Positions 7,040 to 15,500 of a DNA stretch of 24,444 bases are shown here, in pieces. The translations under genes and the position numbers were made by a program. The notes beneath the pieces are model-generated. The model searched no databases. It worked only from the letters and a program-made list of their open reading frames with translations, and was not told the DNA's origin. This stretch comes from Lentisphaeria bacterium UBA1776 (GTDB lineage Bacteria; Verrucomicrobiota; Lentisphaeria; Victivallales; Victivallaceae). Position 1 is the first letter of the stretch. Each line of letters begins with the position of its first letter. Where the stretch lies: assembly GCA_002314605.1 (NCBI GenBank), contig DCGO01000075.1, positions 54,806 to 79,249 of the forward strand, given 5' to 3'.

Positions 7040-9673
7040 ATGAAACTCAAGGTGAATCCGCTGAAAACCGATCTGGTCATCGCCGCCGTCCGCGACGGTG
7101 TCCGGGATAAAGAACTGAAACCGGGGGACCGGCTGCCGTCGGTGAATGAATTGTCCAGAACCTTGTCCGTCAGCCCCTCGGTGGTTTACCGGGGACTGCT
7201 GTCGCTGGTGAACGAGGGGATCCTGGAGTGCCAGGGGACCCGGGGGTTTTTTGTTCCCCTTGCCGAGGGCAAAGATGGGGAAACGGCCGCCCGTCCCCGT
7301 GCGGAGGAGACGGCGGACCGCGTTTATTTTTCCGTGGGACACCACTCGGATCTCACCTGGCACTGGTCCTTTGAGACCTACGATGATATCCGTGCCGGTC
7401 AGCTTGATGTCATGGCGGAACGGCTTGAGAAATATCCGGACATGTGCGCCTATGTGGAGCAGGCCCGGATCATGGAGCGCTATTTCGGGATGAGGCCGGA
7501 GAAGAAAGAGGTTTTTCTGAAGGCCTGCCGGGAGGGGCGGTTTTCGCTGCTGGGGGGATTTCTGATCCCGGACCTCAATATGGCCTCCGGCGAGCTGCTG
7601 GTCCGGAATCTTCAGTTGGGACGGAAACTCTATTTTGAGATGTTCGGCGTTGAACCGGTCACTGCATGTGAGGCCGATGCCTTCGGGATGTGCGCCCAGC
7701 TGCCGCAGATCCTGATAAAATCCGGATACCGGTATCTCTCGCCGGGACGCCGTCCCGGTCTGACTCTGCCCCGCAATCAGGCTTTCCGCTGGAAAGGTCC
7801 GGACGGCACGGAAATTCCGGTTACGGTGTGGAATTACAACGTGGTCCCCAACTGCTTTGCCTGCAACTGGCCGATCATTTACAGCGCTACAGAGACATTG
7901 GCCATCACACTGGATCAGGCGGTCCGGAGTGAACTCTCCGGCCCGCTTCTGGTGCATGCCGAAACGGAAGTGGACCCCATTCCGGAGGAGCTCTTTGCCC
8001 TGATTGACCGCTCCAACCGGAAACAGGAGGGGCGGCGGGTCGAATTCGGAAGTATCGATGATTATGCCGCCGCCATGGTGCCGGAAGAGCTTCCGGTGTT
8101 TTCCGGGGAGATGAATCCGGTGTTTACCGGGTGCTACACCACCCGGTGCGGGATCAAAAAGCAGTTCCGTCAGGCGGAAAATCTCTGGTTTGCGGCGGAG
8201 ATGCTGTCACTTCAGGCCGGGAAAAAAACGGATCTTTCGGCGGCGCTCCGGCTGTTGATGGAGTGTTCGTTCCACGATGCCGTCTGCGGATGTCATACGG
8301 ATGAGGTCAACCGGCAGCTGAATTCAAAATACGGAAAGCTCCGGTCGATCCTGGGGAAAGGGATCTGCAGGTGTCTGGCAGAATTTCAGGGTACGGGGGT
8401 TTTCAATCCCGGTCCGGCGGGAAAACAGGTCTTCAAAGTGGAGACAGATCAGGATCTTTCCTTTGACGGGATCCCCGTACAGCGGGACGGGAATACCCTT
8501 TATGCCGTGACTGATCTGGCCGGGCGGGGGATCACGCCGCTGAAGAAGAGCCGGAAAAAGTGCGCCCTTCCGGAGAAAGGGGCCGCGAAATTCACCACGG
8601 ATTTCTTTGCCGTGGATTTTTCCGGTCCGGCGCCTGAGATCCGCTGTCTGAAGACCGGGCGGGCGGCGGCTTTGCCGGATCAGCCCTTCGGGGAGATCCT
8701 TGTCCGGTCCGATGTTGGGACCATGTGGACGGAGCGCTTCAAATCGCCCTGCTACGGGAAAAAATATTCCCGGGAAGAGGTCGTTTCTATCGAAACCGGT
8801 CCGGTCATGACGAAAGTCGTTACGGAGGGGAGCATTGCCGGAAAAGGGTGGACCGGCATGGGGGGATTCCGGAAATTGTCGTTCCAAAAAGTGTACCGTT
8901 TTTTCCGGGAAACCGATTTTTTCCTTCTGAATATCACGCTGGATTTTGAAGGATTCAACACCAAGGTTCTGGTCCGTTTTCCGGTTCCGGAGATGGATGT
9001 CTCATACGGGCAGGGGACGTTTGCGACGCCCTTCGGGTCCCAGGTGCGGAGCCCGTATTTTGAGGTGGAGAAACAGTTTGAAAATACGCTGAAAACGCTT
9101 GAAAAAAGCGACTATGTCCACGCTTCCGGGGATTATCCGGCACTGCACTGGGTGGATTACTCTGATCTCCGGGGCGGTCTGAGCATTGCCAACGCTGGGA
9201 CGGCGGGGTTTCAGTGTGTCAACGGATGGGTCTCCGCAAGTCTGCTCCGCTCCGCCACCATGGTGGACGACGGCTGCATGACGCCGGAAACGGGGGCTCT
9301 GGACAACGGACGGCACACTTTTGACTTTGCATTCCGGCCTCACGATGAGGGGTGCATTGAGGGGGCGATCCGTCTGGGGGAGATGTTGAATCACGAGCCT
9401 CTGTTTTTCGACAATCCAGGGAAGAGCATGGAGCGATCATCGCTTTTTGAGCTGGACCGGGGAAATATATCCCTTTCCGGCATCCGTCCGGCGGAGGGCG
9501 GGGCGATCCTGAGACTCTTTGAAACACTGGGCAAAAAGACCCGAACCGTCCTGTGTTCAAAGGCAAAAAAACTGTACACTTCCGATCTTCAGGAAAAGGA
9601 CTGGCAGCTTCTGCCGTCCAACAAACTTGATTTTGCGCCTTTTGAAATCAAAACGATCAAAATGGAGTACTGA
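7040..9673 (+). CDS. GntR winged-helix domain fused to a GH38 alpha-mannosidase
   Basis: A single 877-residue frame. Residues 1-75 are a GntR winged helix: LKPGDRLPSVNELSRTL, then SPSVVYRGLLSLVNEGIL and a wing ending GTRGFFVP. After a 20-residue linker comes a GH38 catalytic region with every expected Zn-site position: His102 and Asp104 in GHHSDLTWHW, the nucleophile Asp213 in EADAFGMCAQLPQIL, and His412 in FHDAVCGCHTDEV. Other GH38 hallmarks are PDLNMASGELLVRNLQLG, FRWKGPDGTEIPV and the CYTTRCGIKKQFRQAE helix. The C-terminal half (from about 440) resembles the family's beta-rich domain. There is no signal peptide. No in-frame Met lies between the winged helix and residue 125, so a separate hydrolase from ATG is unlikely. 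It heads the operon and may regulate it in response to mannosides; that role is inference. Confidence 0.85.
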   Translation: MKLKVNPLKTDLVIAAVRDGVRDKELKPGDRLPSVNELSRTLSVSPSVVYRGLLSLVNEGILECQGTRGFFVPLAEGKDGETAARPRAEETADRVYFSVGHHSDLTWHWSFETYDDIRAGQLDVMAERLEKYPDMCAYVEQARIMERYFGMRPEKKEVFLKACREGRFSLLGGFLIPDLNMASGELLVRNLQLGRKLYFEMFGVEPVTACEADAFGMCAQLPQILIKSGYRYLSPGRRPGLTLPRNQAFRWKGPDGTEIPVTVWNYNVVPNCFACNWPIIYSATETLAITLDQAVRSELSGPLLVHAETEVDPIPEELFALIDRSNRKQEGRRVEFGSIDDYAAAMVPEELPVFSGEMNPVFTGCYTTRCGIKKQFRQAENLWFAAEMLSLQAGKKTDLSAALRLLMECSFHDAVCGCHTDEVNRQLNSKYGKLRSILGKGICRCLAEFQGTGVFNPGPAGKQVFKVETDQDLSFDGIPVQRDGNTLYAVTDLAGRGITPLKKSRKKCALPEKGAAKFTTDFFAVDFSGPAPEIRCLKTGRAAALPDQPFGEILVRSDVGTMWTERFKSPCYGKKYSREEVVSIETGPVMTKVVTEGSIAGKGWTGMGGFRKLSFQKVYRFFRETDFFLLNITLDFEGFNTKVLVRFPVPEMDVSYGQGTFATPFGSQVRSPYFEVEKQFENTLKTLEKSDYVHASGDYPALHWVDYSDLRGGLSIANAGTAGFQCVNGWVSASLLRSATMVDDGCMTPETGALDNGRHTFDFAFRPHDEGCIEGAIRLGEMLNHEPLFFDNPGKSMERSSLFELDRGNISLSGIRPAEGGAILRLFETLGKKTRTVLCSKAKKLYTSDLQEKDWQLLPSNKLDFAPFEIKTIKMEY

Positions 9674-10408
9674 ATGATGATGAATCCGGCCTTGAAAAAG
9701 AAAGGTTTTCTGGCGGCTGTTCTGCTGACTTCGGCAGGCATGTTTGCCGCTGATGCACTTCAGGTTGTTGCCAAGAGCGCGCCAGGAAGGCCCCTTGCAT
9801 CGGTGAGTGAACGCTGGATCCGGGAAGCGCTGGCGGAAAAACCGGATGTGACCGTGATGCTTTTCGGGACCAATGACGCCTGCAATTCCAAGGTGCTTTC
9901 CACCCCGGAAGCCTTTCGTGAAAAACTGGGTCTTGCGGTAAAACTGGTCCGGGCGGGCGGGAGCAGGCTTGTCCTGGTCACCATCCCTCCCTGCAATGAA
10001 AAGAATCTCTTTTTGCGGCACAAACGGGAGAGCTTCGGAGACCATCTCCCCAATCAGCGGATTTTGCAGTTCAACGCCATTCTGAAGGAAACGGCGGAGG
10101 CGGAAAAGCTGCCGCTGGCGGATTTTCACGAGGTGGTGATGAAAACCGGGTGCGCAGGAAAAGCAACCCTGCTCCGCATTCCGGAAACGTCAGGAGTGGC
10201 GGACGGGATCCATCTGACCGACGCCGGATATGCCGCGCTTGCCCGGTGCGTGGCGGATACCATCCGGAAGGCCGGGTATTCCCCGAAAAAGATATTGTGC
10301 ATAGGAGACAGTCTGACCTACGGCGTCGGGTCCCGGGATGCCGGAAAAGTTTCCGGCAATACTTATCCCGGCCAGCTGAAAAAAATCTTCGGTCAGACCG
10401 GAAAATGA
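9674..10408 (+). CDS. Secreted SGNH/GDSL-type hydrolase with circularly permuted motif order
   Basis: A 244-residue protein with a signal peptide (residues 1 to about 26: Lys-rich start, hydrophobic core, end near MFAADA). SGNH hydrolases normally run GDS (Ser), Gly, GxND (Asn), DxxH. Here the mature protein starts with the block-II-like VVAKSAPGRP, then FGTND (Asn67), then DGIHLTDAGY (Asp177, His180), and only then ILCIGDSLTYGVG (Ser213). It ends with TYPGQLKKIFGQTGK, the segment that normally precedes block II. Joining C- to N-terminus gives a normal SGNH domain, so all catalytic residues are present in permuted order. The likely role is removing acyl groups from extracellular glycans. The ATG follows the previous stop with no gap, and GGAG lies 6 nt upstream. 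The family is clear; activity is not proven. Confidence 0.75.
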   Translation: MMMNPALKKKGFLAAVLLTSAGMFAADALQVVAKSAPGRPLASVSERWIREALAEKPDVTVMLFGTNDACNSKVLSTPEAFREKLGLAVKLVRAGGSRLVLVTIPPCNEKNLFLRHKRESFGDHLPNQRILQFNAILKETAEAEKLPLADFHEVVMKTGCAGKATLLRIPETSGVADGIHLTDAGYAALARCVADTIRKAGYSPKKILCIGDSLTYGVGSRDAGKVSGNTYPGQLKKIFGQTGK

Positions 10409-10463
10409 GGTTTAAGTTTTTGCGTTTACAGTTCCAACAAAGTTGGTTGACAAGGAGTTAAAA

Positions 10464-11261
10464 ATGCAGAAAAAACATCGGAAATCCCCGTGCCTTCCCA
10501 TTTCATGTGTCATCTGTCATCTCACATCATTGCAGCGGAAATCAAAATTTACTTTGATTGAGCTTCTTGTGGTCATCGCCATTATCGCCATTCTGGCAGG
10601 GATGCTGCTGCCGGCGCTGAATCAGGCCCGGGCCAAGGCCGGCGCCATCAAGTGCACCTCCAATATGAAACAATGGGGAAACATGTTCCAGATGTATTCC
10701 AATGATTATCAGGACTGGCTCATGAGTGCCGGCACCAAAGGCGATGGGACCAGTATTGATCCCTGGGTGCTGAAACTTTTTGAACTCAAATATATCGCCG
10801 GAAACTTCGGCAGACAGAACAACGGCACGGACAAGCGCGGTCTGGTGCAGTGCCCCCGGGACCGGCGGGAAAAGAATGTCAGCTATTACCTGAATCTGGG
10901 GATCACCCACAGTCCGGATTACAACGGGACCTCGACCGCCGGAGATACCAACGGGACCTGCTTTTATTACAAAGCCAACCAGATCAAACATGCTTCAAAA
11001 GTCCTGTATCTGGTGGACGGCTGGACCGGTGCGGCAAATGATTACAACACCGGGACCTATTGGGTCAGCCGCAAAAAATACCGGGACAGCGAAGGTGCGG
11101 AGCCGGATTTCCGCCATAATTCCGCCGCCAACATTCTCCTGGTGGATGGTCACGCTGAAGTCATGAAGAGTACCGAACCCCGGGCGCAGCGGGCCATGCC
11201 GTCGGGGCTGAATATCCGGACCAATGATTACTTCTGGAATGCCAAAGGAGATGCCTTATGA
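10464..11261 (+). CDS. Type IV pseudopilin-like protein (prepilin N-terminal methylation motif)
   Basis: A 265-residue protein. A 28-residue leader starting MQKKH is followed by FTLIELLVVIAIIAILAGM, the hydrophobic helix of prepilins cleaved and N-methylated by prepilin peptidase. The residue before Phe is Lys, not the usual Gly. A globular domain follows with a C-terminal HNSAANILLVDGHAEV, the H-x9-DG motif of Planctomycetota/Lentisphaerota pseudopilin-like proteins. AAGGAG upstream sets the start at 10464 rather than the frame's earlier start at 10443. It lies 55 nt after the SGNH gene, and its stop overlaps the next start as ATGA. It is probably anchored in the membrane or part of a pseudopilus; its link to glycan use is inferred from position. 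Confidence 0.85.
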   Translation: MQKKHRKSPCLPISCVICHLTSLQRKSKFTLIELLVVIAIIAILAGMLLPALNQARAKAGAIKCTSNMKQWGNMFQMYSNDYQDWLMSAGTKGDGTSIDPWVLKLFELKYIAGNFGRQNNGTDKRGLVQCPRDRREKNVSYYLNLGITHSPDYNGTSTAGDTNGTCFYYKANQIKHASKVLYLVDGWTGAANDYNTGTYWVSRKKYRDSEGAEPDFRHNSAANILLVDGHAEVMKSTEPRAQRAMPSGLNIRTNDYFWNAKGDAL

Positions 11262-12562
11262 GTGCGTTTGTGGATTTTCCCCAGCCGTCCGTGCCGGTTT
11301 CCGGAACATACGATCTGGTGGTCTGCGGCGGCGGTCTGAGCGGCTGCGCCGCTGCATGGAATGCTGCAAAACGCGGTTTGAATGTGATGCTTCTGGAACA
11401 TTATCACAAACTTGGCGGGGTTCCGGTCTCCGGTATCCTCGGGATCATTTCCGGCCTCAAGCTGGAAAAGGAGATTACTGTTGACGGGCTCTTTTTCCGG
11501 GAAATCCTCCGGCGTCTGGAACAGCTTAACGGCAGTCAGGCCCGGGACGGGGGCTGGGCGTATCGCGTCGATCCGGAAAAACTGGACCTGGTCCTGCTTC
11601 AGATGCTGCAGGAGGTCCGGGTGAAAATCCTGCTTCAGACCACGCTGATTGCCGTCGGCAGAGACCGGCGGGAAATCGCCTATGTTGTCACTGCATCGAA
11701 GCAGGGGCTGGAGGCGTGGAAGGCCGCCTTTTTCATCGATGATACCGGAGATGCGGACGCGGCATATATGGCCGGCTGTCCCACGCAGTACGGACGCCCG
11801 TCCGACGGGAAGGTGCAGTCCAGTTCTCTGACTTTCAAACTTGCCGGGATCGATCTCGAACAGGCCCCCCGGTCCATGGCGGAGGCGACCGCGTTGTGGC
11901 GGAAAGAGCGCCATATGACCCCCACCAATCACACGGTCATCACCTATCTTCCCGGAACCAGCGGGGAGGCCGCCGTCAATATGACGCACATCCTGAACTG
12001 CGATCCTCTGACCCACGAGGGACAGGAGCGGATCCGCAGGGAGGGAATGATGCAGGCGATGGAGATCGCGGAATTTTTCCGGAAAAATCTGCCGGGATTC
12101 CGGAATTGCTACGTTGCACAGACGGCCATGCAGCCGGGGATCCGGGAAACACGCAGAATTGCGGGCGCATACATTCTGACCGAAGAGGATGTGATCTGCG
12201 GCCGGGATTTTGCGGACGAGATCGCCCGCAGCGGCTGGGGAATCGATATCCATGTCCCGGACAAGGTCCACGGAGAGACCCCCATGCCGCACTTCTGTCT
12301 TCAGAAGAGTTACGGGATCCCCTTCCGCTGTATCGTTCCTCAGGGTATCGATAATCTGTTGATTGCCGGACGGCCCGTTTCCGCCACCCATGAGGCGTTT
12401 TCCTCCTCGCGGATCAACGGAACCTGTATTGCCATCGGCGAGGTCTGCGGCATTGCGGCCGCCATGGCGCGGGGGCTCTGGAAGACGCAGCAGATCGATG
12501 TGACGCAGCTTCAGGCCGAGGCGGAAGCCCAGCACGGGATCGTCCACCGGCATGTCATCTGA
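11258..12562 (+). CDS. FAD-dependent oxidoreductase (FAD_oxidored / PF12831-like)
   Basis: A 434-residue flavoprotein. Residues 18-47 form the dinucleotide-binding fold: YDLVVCGGGLSGCAAAWNAA and then VMLLE, where the Glu would bind the ribose. A second FAD motif near the C-terminus reads IDNLLIAGRPVSATHEAFSS and then GEVCGIAAAMA, typical of the family widespread in glycan-degrading bacteria. No signal peptide is seen, so it is cytoplasmic. The electron donor and substrate are unknown. The start codon overlaps the pseudopilin stop by 4 nt, with AAGGAG upstream, so translation is probably coupled. Downstream, 17 nt separate it from the secreted PHP-like gene. Oxidation or dehydration of a released sugar is a plausible but unproven role. 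Confidence 0.8.
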   Translation: MSAFVDFPQPSVPVSGTYDLVVCGGGLSGCAAAWNAAKRGLNVMLLEHYHKLGGVPVSGILGIISGLKLEKEITVDGLFFREILRRLEQLNGSQARDGGWAYRVDPEKLDLVLLQMLQEVRVKILLQTTLIAVGRDRREIAYVVTASKQGLEAWKAAFFIDDTGDADAAYMAGCPTQYGRPSDGKVQSSSLTFKLAGIDLEQAPRSMAEATALWRKERHMTPTNHTVITYLPGTSGEAAVNMTHILNCDPLTHEGQERIRREGMMQAMEIAEFFRKNLPGFRNCYVAQTAMQPGIRETRRIAGAYILTEEDVICGRDFADEIARSGWGIDIHVPDKVHGETPMPHFCLQKSYGIPFRCIVPQGIDNLLIAGRPVSATHEAFSSSRINGTCIAIGEVCGIAAAMARGLWKTQQIDVTQLQAEAEAQHGIVHRHVI

Positions 12563-12579
12563 TTTCATGGAGGTGTAAA

Positions 12580-15500
12580 ATGCAGATTTCCGACCGCAGG
12601 GCTGTCGCTGTTTTTTCTCTTGTGCTGGCACTTCTGACGGCATGGATTCCGGTTCATGCGGAACGCAAAACCGACGCCGGGCCGAAAATCGGTTTTTTCA
12701 CGGAAGAACTCCGGTACGGAGATGCGTGGAAAAGATTCGGCCTCTACTCCACCCTGAAAGAGAACGGCATGACCGGACATGCGGTCAACACCATGGCGTG
12801 GGTCTTCGGGCGGATTTCCGAAGAGAGGATCTTCCGGGAACTTGCCCGGTATCATGCCGTCATCATTTCTCTGGACCGGGGATTCCGGACGGCGGATTAT
12901 GCCGGAACGACCCGGAATTACCGGAATGCTTTGCGCCGCTATCTGGAAACCGGGGGCAATGTCCTCCTGATCCCCCAGAACGGCGAATACCGTCAGGATC
13001 ACCGGCCGGAAATTTTCAACCTCATGTTCGGAGAGTACGGGATCCGGATGCTGCGTGAAGGCATTACCGATCCGGCAAATCACTTTTCTTATCAGGGACA
13101 TCCTTTTTTATCCGTCAGGAAGCCCAAGGCCCCCTCGTATCTGACTTTTTTCCGCACCGGCAATATCGCCGGATCCCCCATGACAGAAGGGGTGAAAAAA
13201 CTGTATTTCCCGGAATGGGGATGCGGCGGCATGTGGGGGACCATGGGGCTGTCTCTATCCAAAGACTGGATCCCCGTTGTCCGCGGGGAGAAGACGGCCC
13301 GGTCTTTCATCACGACTGCGGAAACCTCCAAGAACAGTCTTTTCGTGAAGGCCGGGACCCTGAAATCGGAACCTGTTCTGGCGGCGTACCGTACATACGG
13401 CAAGGGCAAAATAGCGGTCATTTCCTGCAATCTCATGCACCTGACATTGAACGCCCATGCCTGCGACTGGCCCGCCGTCTGGGAAAAAAACGGGGACGGA
13501 AAAACGAAGAGCGACGGGACACGTTTTCTCCTGAACACCTTGAAATTTCTCTCCGGCGATGCACTGGCAAACCCCGAAATCGGGCTTTACCGCGAGCAAA
13601 CGGCGTCCGCTGCCGGACCGGCAAGACCGGTAAATTTTGACAGGGTTTCTTTTGCTCCTCCTCAAAATTGCGTGAAGGGGCTGATCGGAATTCACAGCGC
13701 TTTTTCGGACGGCAAAGGGACCGTGGCCGAATACGCGGCGGCGGCGAAACGGGCGGGGTATCAGTTTCTTGCTTTTACGGAATCCCTGGAAAAGCTCACC
13801 CCGGAAAAATATGCGGCGTTGAGGAAGGCGTGCGCCGCAGTCTCGGATCACACTTTTTACGCCTGTCCCGGAATTGAGTTCAGCGAAGCCAACGGTCTGC
13901 GCTGGGCCTTTTGGGGCGAAGACGTCATTTTTCCGGAAGACAATATTTTCCTGGGGGCCAAAGACCGGGTGAACTGGTGGGGTCTGTATAACGCTTCCTG
14001 CAACCGGCGGCCCTCGGCTCTGCTGAATTATGACCGGCTGCACGAATTGGGCGATGCGTCCAACCTCTGGTGGTATTTCCGGGTCCCGGTGAAAGTCTGC
14101 CGGAACGGACGTGTCCTCGCCCGGAATCTGAACGAATACCTCTTCGCACTGAACGATATCCGGGGGCAGGGGAATATGGTGTTCAACGGAATTTACGCTC
14201 CGGAAAAACTGGCGGAGGAAGCCTCTGCGTGCGGCTGGAATCTGGTTTACGGAGATGTCGGAAAAGCCCGGGAGTGGCTGAATACCAAAAACATTTTCAA
14301 CTGCGGCGGCGGGTATGCCTCCGAGGGGCCGGTCATCCATCTTTGGCAGGGGATCAATGCCGCCAATGCGGCGGATTATGCCGTACAGCAGGACCGGCAG
14401 CGGGTGCGTCTGAAATTGGCCGTTTCCTCTCCGGCGGGGATCCGGGAAGTCAAAGTCCATGACGGGACCCGGGGACTCTTCCGCCGTTTTGACGGCGGCG
14501 GGAAAAAACAGTTTTCCGCAGAATTCGATGCCCTTCACGACCGGGTGCACCACCTGGTCCTTGAGGTCACCGACCGGAACGGGAGAAGTGCGGTCTCGCC
14601 GGAGGTTTTGATCCAGAACCCCTATTACGCCATCACCCGCTGTACGGATAATCTGAATCTCCTCGGGTACAGCACGCTGCTGATGCATCCCCCCTGTCAT
14701 CAGGTACCCGTCCTCCGGGATTTTGAGGATACCTATTCCGCCCGTCTCGATATGAACAAGAAGGACCTGGCTCCCGTTGCGGGGATCGATACCGGGGTGC
14801 CGTTTCTCTTCAAGCCCTGCGCGGAGTTGAATATAAGCATCTCCACGGAAAAGGGAGATCAGCCTGGGGGGAGTAATCAGCTGGATGAGCTGAATGCGGT
14901 CCTCCAGCGCTATCCGGTGAATTCCAATGAAATTTCCATTCTCACGCAGGACTCCAAAAGGCGGGTCCGCACGGACAAGCGTCACCGTCCGGACCGGCGG
15001 ATGACCTATACTTATTACTCGTTTTTCCCGCTGGGGGAGGGGCAGCCCATTGCCGATATCAAGCATACGGCATATCTGATGCGGAGCCGGATCCGACCGT
15101 CTTCCAAAGCGGTCAGACCGTGGCTTGCCGAAGATGATTACCGGGGAGGATTGATGTACCACCGGATTTCTTTGAAATTCAAGCGGGATGCAGTGCTGAA
15201 GGGCGAGGTCCCCATCCGGCTCATATCCCTTTTTTCCGGGTCAAAATATTACTCGGAAGAGCGGGGATTCCATGATCGCTTTGCGGTGGAGACGCCGGAA
15301 GGCGTGACGGAGGGGCCTGCCTGCATCGCCCGGAGCGGGGAATTGAAGAACGGAGGTTTTGCCACGCTCCTCAGCTCCAATTCCGCCCGGCGGATCATGG
15401 TTCTGCCGCAGTCCGGCTCCATGCGTCCGAAATTCCAGCTTGCAAAAAACGGAACGCTGGTCATCGGGTTCGGCTCCCATGGTCAGAAGATCAAAGCCGG

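Noticed and set aside
10424..10455. CCAACAAAGTTGG hairpin followed by TTGACA before the first pseudopilin, considered as terminator plus promoter
   Set aside because: The stem is only 5 bp, no T tract follows, and no -10 fits before the ribosome-binding site. The gene is more simply part of the operon.
11228..12643. A 471-codon minus-strand frame opposite the FAD oxidoreductase
   Set aside because: It is a shadow of a gene with two clear FAD motifs and a proper start; the antisense product is not recognisable.
13255..15162. A 635-codon open frame on the minus strand opposite the PHP-like gene
   Set aside because: It is fully contained within a gene with a signal peptide, ribosome-binding site and domain motifs. 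The antisense translation shows no domain pattern.
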